A stretch of DNA of 64,000 nucleotides from an uncultured Lachnospiraceae bacterium (GTDB lineage Bacteria > Bacillota > Clostridia > Lachnospirales > Lachnospiraceae): the NCBI GenBank assembly GCA_910578335.1, contig CAJTPU010000001.1, positions 124,001 to 188,000 on the forward strand. The letters are read 5' to 3'. The notes beneath the pieces are model-generated. The model did no database searches. It was not told the DNA's origin and saw only the letters and a program-made list of their open reading frames with translations. Position 1 is the first letter of the stretch. Each line of letters starts with the position of its first letter. Made by a program: the position numbers and the translations under genes. Below, piece by piece: positions 8,822 through 17,041 of the stretch.

Positions 8822-9751
8822 TTAAAAGTTAATCCGTTCCTCCTCAATCACCAGCGGGCGGTTCATCACGCGCTGGTTGATGCTGAGAATATACTCTCCT
8901 ATCAGCCCCAAAAATAAAAGCTGTACTGCTCCCAAAAAGAACATGCCAATCAATATGGGAGCCGTCCCCATGACAAAGGTATCCCAGTAAATGATTTTCA
9001 GCACAAAATATACCAGCGCCACCACCACGCTGAAAACTGCTATAAAAAATCCGATAAACGTAGCAAGCCGTAAACCCACTTTCGTATACGACGTAAAACT
9101 CAGCATGGCAATATCGTAAAGGGAGTAAAAATTATTTTTTGTCTTTCCGGCTCTCCGCCGCTGCTGCTCATAAGGGATTTCTTTTCTCTGAAAGCCCAGC
9201 TCCGCCACAATTCCACGCAAAAACGGAGTCGGGTCCTTCAAATCCCTCATCACCTGTATAAACGATTTGTCATACAACCCAAAACCTGTAAAATGCTCTA
9301 TCTGCTCCACCTCGGAAAACTTCTTAATCAGCTTATAGTAGCAGGTTCTGAAAAAGCGTACCAGTTTGTTCTCCCTGCTGGCTGTTTTTATGGCGCTGAC
9401 TATTTTATACCCCTTCTCCCATTCCGCAAGCAGCTTCGGTATCATTTCCACCGGGTCCTGAAAATCAGCGCACATCATAATTGCACAGTCGCCCGTTGTC
9501 TGCTGCAGTCCATAATAAGGCGAATTGTTCTGTCCAAAATTTTTGGCATTTAAAATTGCCTTTATTTTTTTATTTGCGCCGCACATCTTGCGCAGTTTTT
9601 CCCTTGTTCCATCCTTGGAATGATTGTCTATAAAGATAATCTCATAGTCATACTGGGGCAGCTTATCAAACTCCCCAATGATGGCACAGCTTAACGGCTC
9701 CACATTCTCAATTTCATTGTACGTAGGAATCAACAGGCTTACCTTCTTCAT
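8822..9751 (-). CDS. GT2 glycosyltransferase with C-terminal membrane helices (GtrB/DPMS-like)
   Basis: A 309-residue inverting GT-A enzyme: LIPTYNEIENV at the N-terminus, FIDNHSKDGT (donor binding) and the DFQDP motif replacing DxD. Two hydrophobic helices at about 220-290 are followed by the LIGEYILSINQRVMNRP tail. This is the DPM1/GtrB layout, whose members often move a sugar from a nucleotide to polyprenyl phosphate. ATG at 9751 is chosen because GAGGAG lies 6 nt upstream; a second ATG is one codon earlier. It overlaps the 3' end of the reductase gene by 38 bp. Its place at the end of the branched-sugar operon suggests that it transfers the sugar made there, either to undecaprenyl phosphate or directly to the glycan. 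Confidence 0.85.
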   Translation of the reverse strand: MKKVSLLIPTYNEIENVEPLSCAIIGEFDKLPQYDYEIIFIDNHSKDGTREKLRKMCGANKKIKAILNAKNFGQNNSPYYGLQQTTGDCAIMMCADFQDPVEMIPKLLAEWEKGYKIVSAIKTASRENKLVRFFRTCYYKLIKKFSEVEQIEHFTGFGLYDKSFIQVMRDLKDPTPFLRGIVAELGFQRKEIPYEQQRRRAGKTKNNFYSLYDIAMLSFTSYTKVGLRLATFIGFFIAVFSVVVALVYFVLKIIYWDTFVMGTAPILIGMFFLGAVQLLFLGLIGEYILSINQRVMNRPLVIEEERINF

Positions 9752-10658
9752 CATATTCTCCTCTTTTATGTGCAATCATGTCTGCAATTCCCTCCGCAAA
9801 AGAAATTTGCGGCTTGTAACGGATATCCTGCACCAATTCGGCAACGTCTGCCTGCAAACCATATACGCTCCCGCCTGCTTCGCTCTCAGCAAACTTACAC
9901 TCCGCCCCTTCCCCGAATGCGTCCTGCAGCTCTTTGATAAATTCCTTAAGCGGACGGGATTCTCCGCTTGCAACACAGTATATTTTACTTGCTTCGCACT
10001 TTTCACCCAGCAGGTAAAAAATCTTTCCCGCGTCCTTCTCGTGCAGATAATCCCACGGTTGGGCAGCCGCGGAAAAATATGCCGCCTCTCCCTTTATAAA
10101 CTGTTTTATGGCATAATCCAGCATAGTATCCGCATTGTCGTTTCTCCCGTAGACACTGAACACTCTCGCCCATACATGTGTCATACGGTAACTGTCGCAG
10201 AGCTTCCGGCTTAGTTTCCCAGCCGCATATTTGGCAATGCCGTAAGCTATCTGCGGATGCACTTTTGTATCAGGCGAAATGATACCCTCTACAGGTCCGT
10301 ACTCCGCCTGCGACCCGGCGCCAATAAAGCAGCGGCAGCCCGCCCGCCTCGCCAGTTCTACCGCGTCAAGCGTATACCTTATGTTTTTCTCCTGCAGCAC
10401 GGGATTGTCTCTGGATTCTTTTGCGGTATGTCCCCATGCCAGATGATAAAATACATCGTATCCTTCCACATCCGTGAGAAACGCCAGCTCTTCCAGACTG
10501 CAGTCCCTGACTGTCAGTAAGTCCGACTGGGGAAGCCTGTCCCTATGCGCGGAAGCTTTTCTGACAAGCGCCAGCACCTCCACATGGTTCTTCAGGCATT
10601 CCTCCACCAATGCTGCGCCAATCATGCTGGCTGCGCCGGTTATGATTACTCTTTCCAC
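9714..10658 (-). CDS. SDR reductase/epimerase, candidate final reductase of the branched deoxysugar
   Basis: Extended SDR of 314 residues: NAD(P) loop GAASMIG (8-14), Ser116 in GAGSQAEYG, and Tyr139-X3-Lys143. It lies directly after the ThDP enzyme (14-bp gap) and before the GT2 gene. In the yersiniose A pathway the ThDP enzyme YerE is followed by the reductase YerF, which reduces the new side-chain ketone on the CDP-sugar. Position and fold make this a good YerF-equivalent, though sequence alone does not prove the substrate. Translation starts at GTG with GAGGG upstream. An alternative is a 4-ketoreductase or epimerase for an unbranched CDP-dideoxyhexose. Confidence 0.8.
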   Translation of the reverse strand: MERVIITGAASMIGAALVEECLKNHVEVLALVRKASAHRDRLPQSDLLTVRDCSLEELAFLTDVEGYDVFYHLAWGHTAKESRDNPVLQEKNIRYTLDAVELARRAGCRCFIGAGSQAEYGPVEGIISPDTKVHPQIAYGIAKYAAGKLSRKLCDSYRMTHVWARVFSVYGRNDNADTMLDYAIKQFIKGEAAYFSAAAQPWDYLHEKDAGKIFYLLGEKCEASKIYCVASGESRPLKEFIKELQDAFGEGAECKFAESEAGGSVYGLQADVAELVQDIRYKPQISFAEGIADMIAHKRGEYDEEGKPVDSYVQ

Positions 10659-10671
10659 TGCTGTTTTACCC

Positions 10672-12459
10672 TCACTGTTGTTCAGCCACCATATTTCGCT
10701 TCACTTCTTCCGCCGGCAGATAAGGGAACATGTCTTCGTAGTTTCTTGCCACCAGCCTGCCGTCCGGCATCTTATCCGATGCAATCCGCGGCACCAAAAG
10801 CTGCCAGTCCGGCGTCATCACCTCGCAGATAACCGCGCCCTCATACGCCAGTACCTCCCGCAGCTTCTCTTCCACTTCCGCGGCACGTTCAATCCTGACG
10901 CCCTTGATACCATACGCTTTTGCTATTTCCATGGAATCGGGACACCATACGCCGGTCTCGGGGCTCTCTCCCACAAGCCTGTCTTCCATAAAATTATGCT
11001 GGGTATGCCGTATCAACAGGTAGCCATTATTATTCAGAATAAATACTTTGATTGGCAGCTTATTGTGCTTTATCGTTGCAAACTCCTGCAGGTTCATCTG
11101 CAGGCTGCCGTCTCCGGTTATGACCAGTGTCTCCCTTTTTTCGTTCGCCATGCAGGCGCCAATGCCCGCGCACCAGTACCCCATTGAGGAAAGCCCTCCT
11201 GTCGTCAGGTACTTCTGTCCTTTTTTTACCTTCCAGGTCTGGCAGGCAACATGGAAGCAGGAGCCTGTGTCAACCAGCACCGCCGCATCTGCCGATGCGC
11301 ACCGGGACAGCTTATCAATAAAATAATAGGAATTGACCGGACACTGCTCTTTGTATTCAGGCTGCACCACCGGATAATCCGCTTTCCAGCGATTGCAAAG
11401 CTTTATCCACTCCCCGTAATCAGGAAGCGTATGCGCCTCCCTCTCCTGCTCCAGCGCTGTTAAAAAGTCTTTACAGTCAAGCCTTGCCTTATAGTCGATG
11501 GCAACCCCCGGTTTGTCCAGCTCCTTCTGGTCGATATCAACTACATAAATATACGCGTTTTTACCAAACATTTTAGGGCTGTGACCCACCAGAGAGGATG
11601 CCAGCCTGCATCCCACGGAAATAATCAAATCTGCGTTTTGGATGGCAAAATTGGCAGCTCTTTCTCCGTAGTTGCCGGGACGTCCCACATACAGGTCGTT
11701 ATCGGATTCTATCAGGTCAATTCCCAGCCTTGCCGTGATAACCGGAACCCGCACCTTATTTACATAATCATAAAACGCTTTTCTGGCGCCTGCAAGACTA
11801 ACCCCCTGCCCTGCAAGAAAAACCGGTCTTTTCGCCTTTTCCAGCAGCTTATATGCCTGCTTTACCGCCTGCCGCAGGGAGACTCTGCCCTCCGCCTCTT
11901 TTTCCGGTACAAACTTTTCCATATACTGTAAGTCAACTTGCGTATTCTGTATATCCAGCGGCACATCCAGCCACACGGGACCGGGACGTCCCGTCGTCGC
12001 CTCATAATACGCCTTCTCCAGATAGTATTCCGTCTTCTGCGGGTCGTCTATGGTAATAAAATACTTCGTCACATTTTCCACCAGCGGTTTGATATTAATA
12101 CCCTGCACGCCGTACTGGCGAATTCGCGTTTCCTCCTGGTACTGCACAAAGGACAACGCTGCCTGTCCCGATATCACAATCATAGGTGCGGAGTCCGTAT
12201 AACCGCCCACCACGCCGTTCATGGCATTGACGCTTCCCGGACCTGCCGTCACCAGCGCAATGGCAGGCTTGTTTTTCATCCTTCCATATGCATCCGCAGA
12301 CATCGCGGCACTCTGCTCGTGATGCGTACAGATAATGTTGTATTTTCCGCTTTTTCCCACGGCGTCATTCAGCCACATTGCCTGCCCGCCGGTCACCATA
12401 AATACCGTGTCAATTCCTTTTTTCGCAAAAAAATCAAAAATAAATTCTGAAACGTTCAT
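10672..12459 (-). CDS. ThDP-dependent acetolactate-synthase-like enzyme, candidate CDP-sugar C-C ligase
   Basis: A 595-residue enzyme with the three-domain acetohydroxyacid synthase fold. Catalytic Glu48 lies in HHEQSAAMSADAYGR, the phosphate-loop region TAGPGSVNAMNG is at 71-82, and the ThDP/Mg motif GDG (449-451) leads to NNN (476-478). Such enzymes decarboxylate a 2-oxoacid and transfer the acyl anion to a carbonyl. In a cluster with CDP-glucose genes the closest known logic is YerE, which couples pyruvate-derived acetaldehyde to C-4 of CDP-4-keto-3,6-dideoxyglucose. Here the next genes upstream make or use 4-hydroxy-2-oxovalerate, which could be the donor. It is unlikely to be housekeeping IlvB, because there is no IlvN and the neighbours are sugar genes. 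Confidence 0.85.
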   Translation of the reverse strand: MNVSEFIFDFFAKKGIDTVFMVTGGQAMWLNDAVGKSGKYNIICTHHEQSAAMSADAYGRMKNKPAIALVTAGPGSVNAMNGVVGGYTDSAPMIVISGQAALSFVQYQEETRIRQYGVQGINIKPLVENVTKYFITIDDPQKTEYYLEKAYYEATTGRPGPVWLDVPLDIQNTQVDLQYMEKFVPEKEAEGRVSLRQAVKQAYKLLEKAKRPVFLAGQGVSLAGARKAFYDYVNKVRVPVITARLGIDLIESDNDLYVGRPGNYGERAANFAIQNADLIISVGCRLASSLVGHSPKMFGKNAYIYVVDIDQKELDKPGVAIDYKARLDCKDFLTALEQEREAHTLPDYGEWIKLCNRWKADYPVVQPEYKEQCPVNSYYFIDKLSRCASADAAVLVDTGSCFHVACQTWKVKKGQKYLTTGGLSSMGYWCAGIGACMANEKRETLVITGDGSLQMNLQEFATIKHNKLPIKVFILNNNGYLLIRHTQHNFMEDRLVGESPETGVWCPDSMEIAKAYGIKGVRIERAAEVEEKLREVLAYEGAVICEVMTPDWQLLVPRIASDKMPDGRLVARNYEDMFPYLPAEEVKRNMVAEQQ

Positions 12460-12476
12460 ATGTCTTCCTTTCCCTG

Positions 12477-13517
12477 TTACAGTAGTGATTCCAACTGGTA
12501 ATTAATATTGCTGCCTGCCGGTCTTCCCAGCTTTTCCGCAATTTCTACTATCATATCCTCCTGACCGCCAACGGCTTTCCTTCTGCCCAGCTCCTTAAAA
12601 ATGTCTCTGGCATCCACGTGAAACTCCTTTGCCGCTTTCTGTACATGTATCTTGAACGCGGAAAATACGCCTGCCTGTCCGGATACAATGCTTAAGGGCT
12701 CCTGCCCCATATCTCTGTCCATAATCTGCGGCATGATGTCCTCGCTTGCATCCAGCATGCGGTAAAAGTCGATTCCTGTCTTGACGCCGCATTTTTCCAG
12801 CAGTGCAACCAGACTCTCTATCTGACAGTTGCCGGCGCCGGCGCCAAAGCCGCGGAGCGTGCCGTCTATAATGGAGGCGCCCTCCTGATATGCCGTATAG
12901 GAATTTGCCACCGCCATACCCATGTTGTTGTGAGCGTGAAAGCCTACCCGTATATGAAGGGAATCATACAGCGTACCAATGGCTCTTTTTACCATTTCCG
13001 GAGTGGATGCGCCTGCAGAATCCATCAATATCACGCCGTCAGCCCCATAAGACTGCAGCTTCTGCGCCTCCTCTAAAAGCTTTTCGGCGGATGCCATGTG
13101 ATACATCATCATGGCGCCGTACGCCTCTTTTCCCGCCTTCTTCAAAAATTCTATATGCTGCCTTGTGGTATCCGTTTCCGTGCAGTGGCAGCCGATTGTA
13201 AAGACCTCCACTCCCTCCGCGATTGCCGGCTCCAGATTGTCCTTTATCGTTCCAAACCCCGGTATCATATAGGCGCCCAGTCTGGTCTTTTCCAGACTTT
13301 TTCTGGCTGTATGCAGCATTTCCCGCTCCGGTACCGCGGCAATGCCAACCTGCAGGGAGGAGGCTCCCAGACCATTGCCATGCCCCACAATAATCGTGTA
13401 GACACCGGTGCCGTCCATTGCAAGGCAGTAATCCTCTATATGCTCTTTTTTTATCTGATGCTTTACCGCATGATTCCCGTCTCGCAATGTGGAATCAAAG
13501 ATTAATAGTTTACTCAC
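12477..13517 (-). CDS. 4-hydroxy-2-oxovalerate aldolase (DmpG/MhpE family)
   Basis: DRE-TIM metallolyase of 346 residues that reversibly joins pyruvate and acetaldehyde into 4-hydroxy-2-oxovalerate. Motifs: STLRDGNHAVKHQ (9-21, metal-ligand Asp13 and general-base His16), GFHAHNN (192-198, metal His194/196) and the GTLRGFGAGAGN loop. The C-terminal domain that docks on the acetaldehyde dehydrogenase is present, so the protein is full length. It starts at GTG inside the end of the dehydrogenase gene (8-bp overlap), as in catabolic dmpF-dmpG pairs where acetaldehyde is channelled. No meta-cleavage pathway genes (catechol dioxygenase, hydratase) are nearby, so a role in sugar building is more likely than catabolism. 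Confidence 0.92.
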   Translation of the reverse strand: MSKLLIFDSTLRDGNHAVKHQIKKEHIEDYCLAMDGTGVYTIIVGHGNGLGASSLQVGIAAVPEREMLHTARKSLEKTRLGAYMIPGFGTIKDNLEPAIAEGVEVFTIGCHCTETDTTRQHIEFLKKAGKEAYGAMMMYHMASAEKLLEEAQKLQSYGADGVILMDSAGASTPEMVKRAIGTLYDSLHIRVGFHAHNNMGMAVANSYTAYQEGASIIDGTLRGFGAGAGNCQIESLVALLEKCGVKTGIDFYRMLDASEDIMPQIMDRDMGQEPLSIVSGQAGVFSAFKIHVQKAAKEFHVDARDIFKELGRRKAVGGQEDMIVEIAEKLGRPAGSNINYQLESLL

Positions 13518-14400
13518 CCTTATCCCCCAGAATCTTCATTCTTGCATAATTTTCTGCTATTTCAACAGCCGCGCAGGTAATAATGTCCAGATTACCCGCA
13601 TATTTCGGCAGGTAATCTCCCAGTCCGACCACCTGCAGCGACGTGGTTACCCGTCCGTTTTCATACACCGGTTCCATCACAATCCGGTAGCCGGGCACGT
13701 ATCTCCGTATTTTTGCCGCCATTTCATCGACGCTTCTGCGTATGGCTTCCATATCCGGTTTGTCAATCAGCGCATACACCGTATTATGCATGGTGATGGG
13801 AGGCTGCGCCGGATTCAGCACAATAATTGCCTTTGTGTCCTTGATGCCGGTAAACTCCGACAGGGATTCCCTCGTCGCCTGCGTAAATTCATCAATATTA
13901 TTTCTCGTCCCCGCGCCGGCCGACTTAGAAGCGATTGTCGCCACAATTTCGATATACTTTACATCCGGATGTATCCGGCTGATTGCATAAGCAATCGGCG
14001 CCGTCGCCTGTCCGCCGCAGGTAATCAGATTGACGTTGTCCTCATCCATACATTCCTGCATGTTTAAGACAGGCACGCACATTTTACCTACATGCGCCGG
14101 CGTTAAATCTATCGCAAATTTTCCCAGTCTTTTGAGAATGGGCGCATTCACAAAATGTACGCTTGCAGAAGTCGCATCAAACACAATATCACATATCTCC
14201 GGATTCTCCTCAATCGCGCGGATAGAATCCGTGGAGGTAAGCACTCCCATTTCCTTTGCCAGCTTTATCCCTGCCGAATCCGGATTGCGCCCCGTAAAAA
14301 TACCGCACTCTAAAAATGGGGAGCGCTGCAGCTTTAACAGCAGGTCCGTTCCGATGTTTCCCGTTCCGATAATACCTGCTTTCACCTTTCCAACATTCAT
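13510..14400 (-). CDS. Acetaldehyde dehydrogenase (acylating), DmpF/MhpF family
   Basis: Interconverts acetyl-CoA plus NADH with acetaldehyde plus CoA. A Rossmann domain with GTGNIG (12-17) is followed by the catalytic cysteine in ITCGGQAT (Cys128) and the ASKSAGAGTRNNIDEFT segment. At 296 aa it has the normal length of the small two-domain DmpF class, not the long AdhE class. It precedes and overlaps the aldolase gene. In the acetyl-CoA-to-acetaldehyde direction it would feed the aldolase, giving 4-hydroxy-2-oxovalerate from acetyl-CoA, NADH and pyruvate. That direction is inference from the gene context. Confidence 0.92.
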   Translation of the reverse strand: MNVGKVKAGIIGTGNIGTDLLLKLQRSPFLECGIFTGRNPDSAGIKLAKEMGVLTSTDSIRAIEENPEICDIVFDATSASVHFVNAPILKRLGKFAIDLTPAHVGKMCVPVLNMQECMDEDNVNLITCGGQATAPIAYAISRIHPDVKYIEIVATIASKSAGAGTRNNIDEFTQATRESLSEFTGIKDTKAIIVLNPAQPPITMHNTVYALIDKPDMEAIRRSVDEMAAKIRRYVPGYRIVMEPVYENGRVTTSLQVVGLGDYLPKYAGNLDIITCAAVEIAENYARMKILGDKGE

Positions 14401-14431
14401 CTCTTAAGCTCCTTAACCTTCTGTTCTGCAG

Positions 14432-15208
14432 TTACTCTTCCCAGCACTTCCACGGAGCCTTGCCCTCCTGCCACAAACAGTCGAGCTTGTCCTTTTCTCT
14501 CTTTGTATCCATGCACTGCCAGTAGCCGTCATATTTGTAAGCCACCAGCTCTTTTCGCCTTCCCAGCTCCTGCAGTACATCCTTTTCCAGCACGGTGGCG
14601 TCTCCTGCAATCAGCTCAAACACCTCCGGCTCCAATACCATATAGCCTCCATTGATTCTGTCGCCATCCAAATCGCTTTTCTCACGGAATTCTCTGACAA
14701 CACCGTCCTCTTCCATATCCAGTACACCAAATCGCTGTCCGGCGCTGACCGCCGTAATCGTTGCCAGCTTTCCATGGCTTTTATGGAATGCTTCCAGCTC
14801 CCGCAAATTCAAATCGCACACACCGTCCCCGTAGGTAAGCATAAAAGGTTCATTCCCTATGTACTTCTGTATCCTTTTGACGCGTCCGCCCGTCATGGTA
14901 TCCAGCCCCGTGTTTACCAGCGTAACCTTCCAGTCCTCCGAAAAATTGTTGTGCACCGTCATATCGTTATGCTTCAAATCAAAAGTTACATCGCTGTTGT
15001 ACAGATAGTAATCTGCAAACCATTCCTTTATCACATGCTGCTTATAGCCGCAGCAAATGACAAACTCATTGTACCCGTAATGGGAATATTCCTTCATAAT
15101 GTGCCATAAAATCGGCTTATCGCCTATTTCTATCATTGGCTTTGGTTTCAGATAGCTCTCCTCGCTGATTCTTGTACCATACCCGCCTGCTAAAATGACT
15201 ACTTTCAT
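14432..15208 (-). CDS. rfbF: Glucose-1-phosphate cytidylyltransferase
   Basis: Makes CDP-glucose from CTP and glucose 1-phosphate. A nucleotidyltransferase of 258 residues with the N-terminal LAGGYGTRISEES loop (6-18) and KPKPMIEIGDKPILWHIM (residues about 22-39), characteristic of RfbF rather than of RmlA or GalU. The YGDGVCDLN metal site and the RINGGYMVLEP segment are present. It is the first gene of the branched-sugar operon, 61 bp downstream of a strong promoter (15269-15297), and supplies RfbG. The C-terminus (YDGYWQCMDT...WKCWEE) is typical and complete. Confidence 0.95.
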   Translation of the reverse strand: MKVVILAGGYGTRISEESYLKPKPMIEIGDKPILWHIMKEYSHYGYNEFVICCGYKQHVIKEWFADYYLYNSDVTFDLKHNDMTVHNNFSEDWKVTLVNTGLDTMTGGRVKRIQKYIGNEPFMLTYGDGVCDLNLRELEAFHKSHGKLATITAVSAGQRFGVLDMEEDGVVREFREKSDLDGDRINGGYMVLEPEVFELIAGDATVLEKDVLQELGRRKELVAYKYDGYWQCMDTKREKDKLDCLWQEGKAPWKCWEE

Positions 15209-15268
15209 TCTTTTGCGTACCGCCTTTATCTGTTATCCGATTGTCTCTTCAAGATATCGCCTCTGCTC

Positions 15269-15297
15269 ATTATACTAAATGGCACAAAACTTTTCAA
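15269..15297 (-). promoter_or_regulatory. Sigma-A promoter of the rfbF operon
   Basis: Minus-strand TTGAAA (15297-15292), a 17-bp spacer and TATAAT (15274-15269). The predicted start is near 15262, leaving a leader of about 55 nt. It separates rfbF from the upstream flippase gene, so the sugar pathway can be transcribed independently of export. Confidence 0.75.
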
Positions 15298-15322
15298 CAT
15301 AAACAGCAAGCGCCCTTGTTCC

Positions 15323-16864
15323 TTACTGCCTTCTCTCTTTCCATTTTCTTTTCGCCAGTGAGACAAACATGGAAATCAGCCTTCTTGTCTCGCTGTTTCT
15401 ACAATTAAAAAGTAAATACAGCACTGCGACAAGCAGTTCGCACACAATTCCCCCGACAACAAATCTGCCTGCGGAAACTGTCATGGGCAGGCACGCATAC
15501 ACATACATGCAAAGCGCCGCGGTTATCACAAACGTTACTATAAAATGCAGATTCTTTAAAAGATACTTCCGGTATCCCCCTTTTTTTTGGTCAAAAAAAC
15601 TCTGATACATCATCCAGCCGTATCCTGTCAGATTTATAATCTGGGAGCATACCGTTCCCGCCAGAACACCCTCCATCCCCCAAACCAGTACGCCAATTAC
15701 AGAAACCGCCAGATTCGTAGCTGCCGCCGCAGATAAAACCACCCTGCTCTGCCTGAAAAGCCCTTTTGCCGTTATATAATCCGCACAGGCACCATAGAGC
15801 AAAATCAAAAGCTGGTCGGCAATCAGCAGCGCTTTTATGGTGAAGGATAATACAAAGCTTTCCCCAACCCAAAGTATGACAAAATCGTCAATCAGTACAA
15901 ATGCCGGAATCAGCAGCACCATGGATATCGCATACCGCAAATGCTGGTATATATAAAATTTTTCCTCCTGGCGCCGTTTATCCTCACCTTCCGCCAGATA
16001 ATTTCCTATTATGGGAATCATGCCGCTTAATACACTGTTTGTCAGAAAACGCAGATTTGTTGTAATTGTAGAATAGTTTCCCAGTAATGCAACACAGACC
16101 GGTCCGAGAAAAGAAGAAATCAACAGATTGTCCGTTGACGAATATACATATCCGGCAAAACGACCCATTGATATTTCCTTCACATCCGACAGCATTTTCT
16201 TTGCATAAGCTCTATCAAAACGCACTTTTTCTATATACGGATATCTCTTTTTGCATATAAAGTGTACAATCAAGTTCGAACCGTACACTTGTATAATCTG
16301 CAGTATCAGATAAACAGGATAGCTGTGCCAAATCACAATCGCCGCAATCTGAGCCGTCTTAAAGACGATATTCATGACGGCATCTGTTATCTTATATACA
16401 TATTCCTTCTGGTCGGCGAAAAGAATCGTCCGCCGGTACGCCAAAAAATAGCTGCAGGTAGACGTCATCGCCTGTAATAGAAAAAACAGATATATTTCAT
16501 TTGTGACGGCAACGCCTTTTAACACATACCTAAGAAACGGCAGGAGCAAAACGGAAACAACACAGAAAAATATGCCAAGCGCACGGTAAACCGTTTTATA
16601 TATATTGACAATTGCATTTATCTTTTCCCTGTCATGTTCTGCAAGCGGACGATACAGATGAAATGCTACCGCATTCTGAAACCCCAGTTCAGCCAAAGAA
16701 ATCGTAGACAAAATGGAGGCAAATGTACCGTTCAGTCCTAAAATTTCTTCCCCTATAAACTGTATAAAACATTTTCTTGAAATAATCTGAAGTATCAGAG
16801 ATATACTCTGACTTAACAGCCCTATCATTCCCGTTTTTATTGCATTTCTTTTCCTGCCGCTCAT
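15323..16864 (-). CDS. Wzx-like polysaccharide flippase
   Basis: MATE-like/PST-family transporter of 513 residues with about 12-14 hydrophobic helices; it would flip undecaprenyl-diphosphate-linked repeat units across the membrane. The N-terminal GLLSQSISLILQIISRKCF helix, the EEILGLNGTFASILSTISLAE loop and the cluster context support Wzx. It has its own promoter (16915-16943) and is followed by the rfbF promoter, so it may be a single-gene unit. The sequence differs clearly from the second flippase at 17861-19390. Since Wzx proteins are often repeat-unit specific, this one may serve the glycan carrying the CDP-derived sugar. Confidence 0.88.
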   Translation of the reverse strand: MSGRKRNAIKTGMIGLLSQSISLILQIISRKCFIQFIGEEILGLNGTFASILSTISLAELGFQNAVAFHLYRPLAEHDREKINAIVNIYKTVYRALGIFFCVVSVLLLPFLRYVLKGVAVTNEIYLFFLLQAMTSTCSYFLAYRRTILFADQKEYVYKITDAVMNIVFKTAQIAAIVIWHSYPVYLILQIIQVYGSNLIVHFICKKRYPYIEKVRFDRAYAKKMLSDVKEISMGRFAGYVYSSTDNLLISSFLGPVCVALLGNYSTITTNLRFLTNSVLSGMIPIIGNYLAEGEDKRRQEEKFYIYQHLRYAISMVLLIPAFVLIDDFVILWVGESFVLSFTIKALLIADQLLILLYGACADYITAKGLFRQSRVVLSAAAATNLAVSVIGVLVWGMEGVLAGTVCSQIINLTGYGWMMYQSFFDQKKGGYRKYLLKNLHFIVTFVITAALCMYVYACLPMTVSAGRFVVGGIVCELLVAVLYLLFNCRNSETRRLISMFVSLAKRKWKERRQ

Positions 16865-16914
16865 GCTATCTCTTCCTCAACCGCCGCACAATCTTCTGCC
16901 GCTAATATTTTTAT

Positions 16915-16943
16915 ATACTAGCGTAAAGCGCTTTAATAGTCAA
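16915..16943 (-). promoter_or_regulatory. Sigma-A promoter of the first wzx, with a palindrome in the spacer
   Basis: Minus-strand TTGACT (16943-16938), a 17-bp spacer and TAGTAT (16920-16915). The spacer contains a perfect 12-bp palindrome TAAAGCGCTTTA (16924-16935), centred on CG like many LacI-family operators. The -35 context TGTTTGACTATTA is repeated in the promoter at 31456-31484. Confidence 0.7.
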
Positions 16944-16988
16944 ACAAAATATTTTTATTTCTGCCTTTTTCTGTAAACTGCGGCGCAT

Positions 16989-17020
16989 AAAAAAGCGGAG
17001 CGCCATTCCCGGCACTCCGC
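16989..17020 (-). terminator. Strong intrinsic terminator
   Basis: On the minus strand, GCGGAGTGCC (17020-17011), the loop GGGAAT and GGCGCTCCGC (17004-16995) form a 10-bp stem with one G-U pair, followed by TTTTTT (16994-16989). It ends the operon that begins at the 25152-25180 promoter, just after the methyltransferase gene. Confidence 0.9.
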
Positions 17021-17041
17021 CTGATACCTTACTCCTACATC

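Noticed and set aside
10672..12459. Acetolactate synthase IlvB for branched-chain amino acids
   Set aside because: No ilvN, ilvC or leu genes nearby, and it is embedded between sugar genes; YerE-like use is more consistent.
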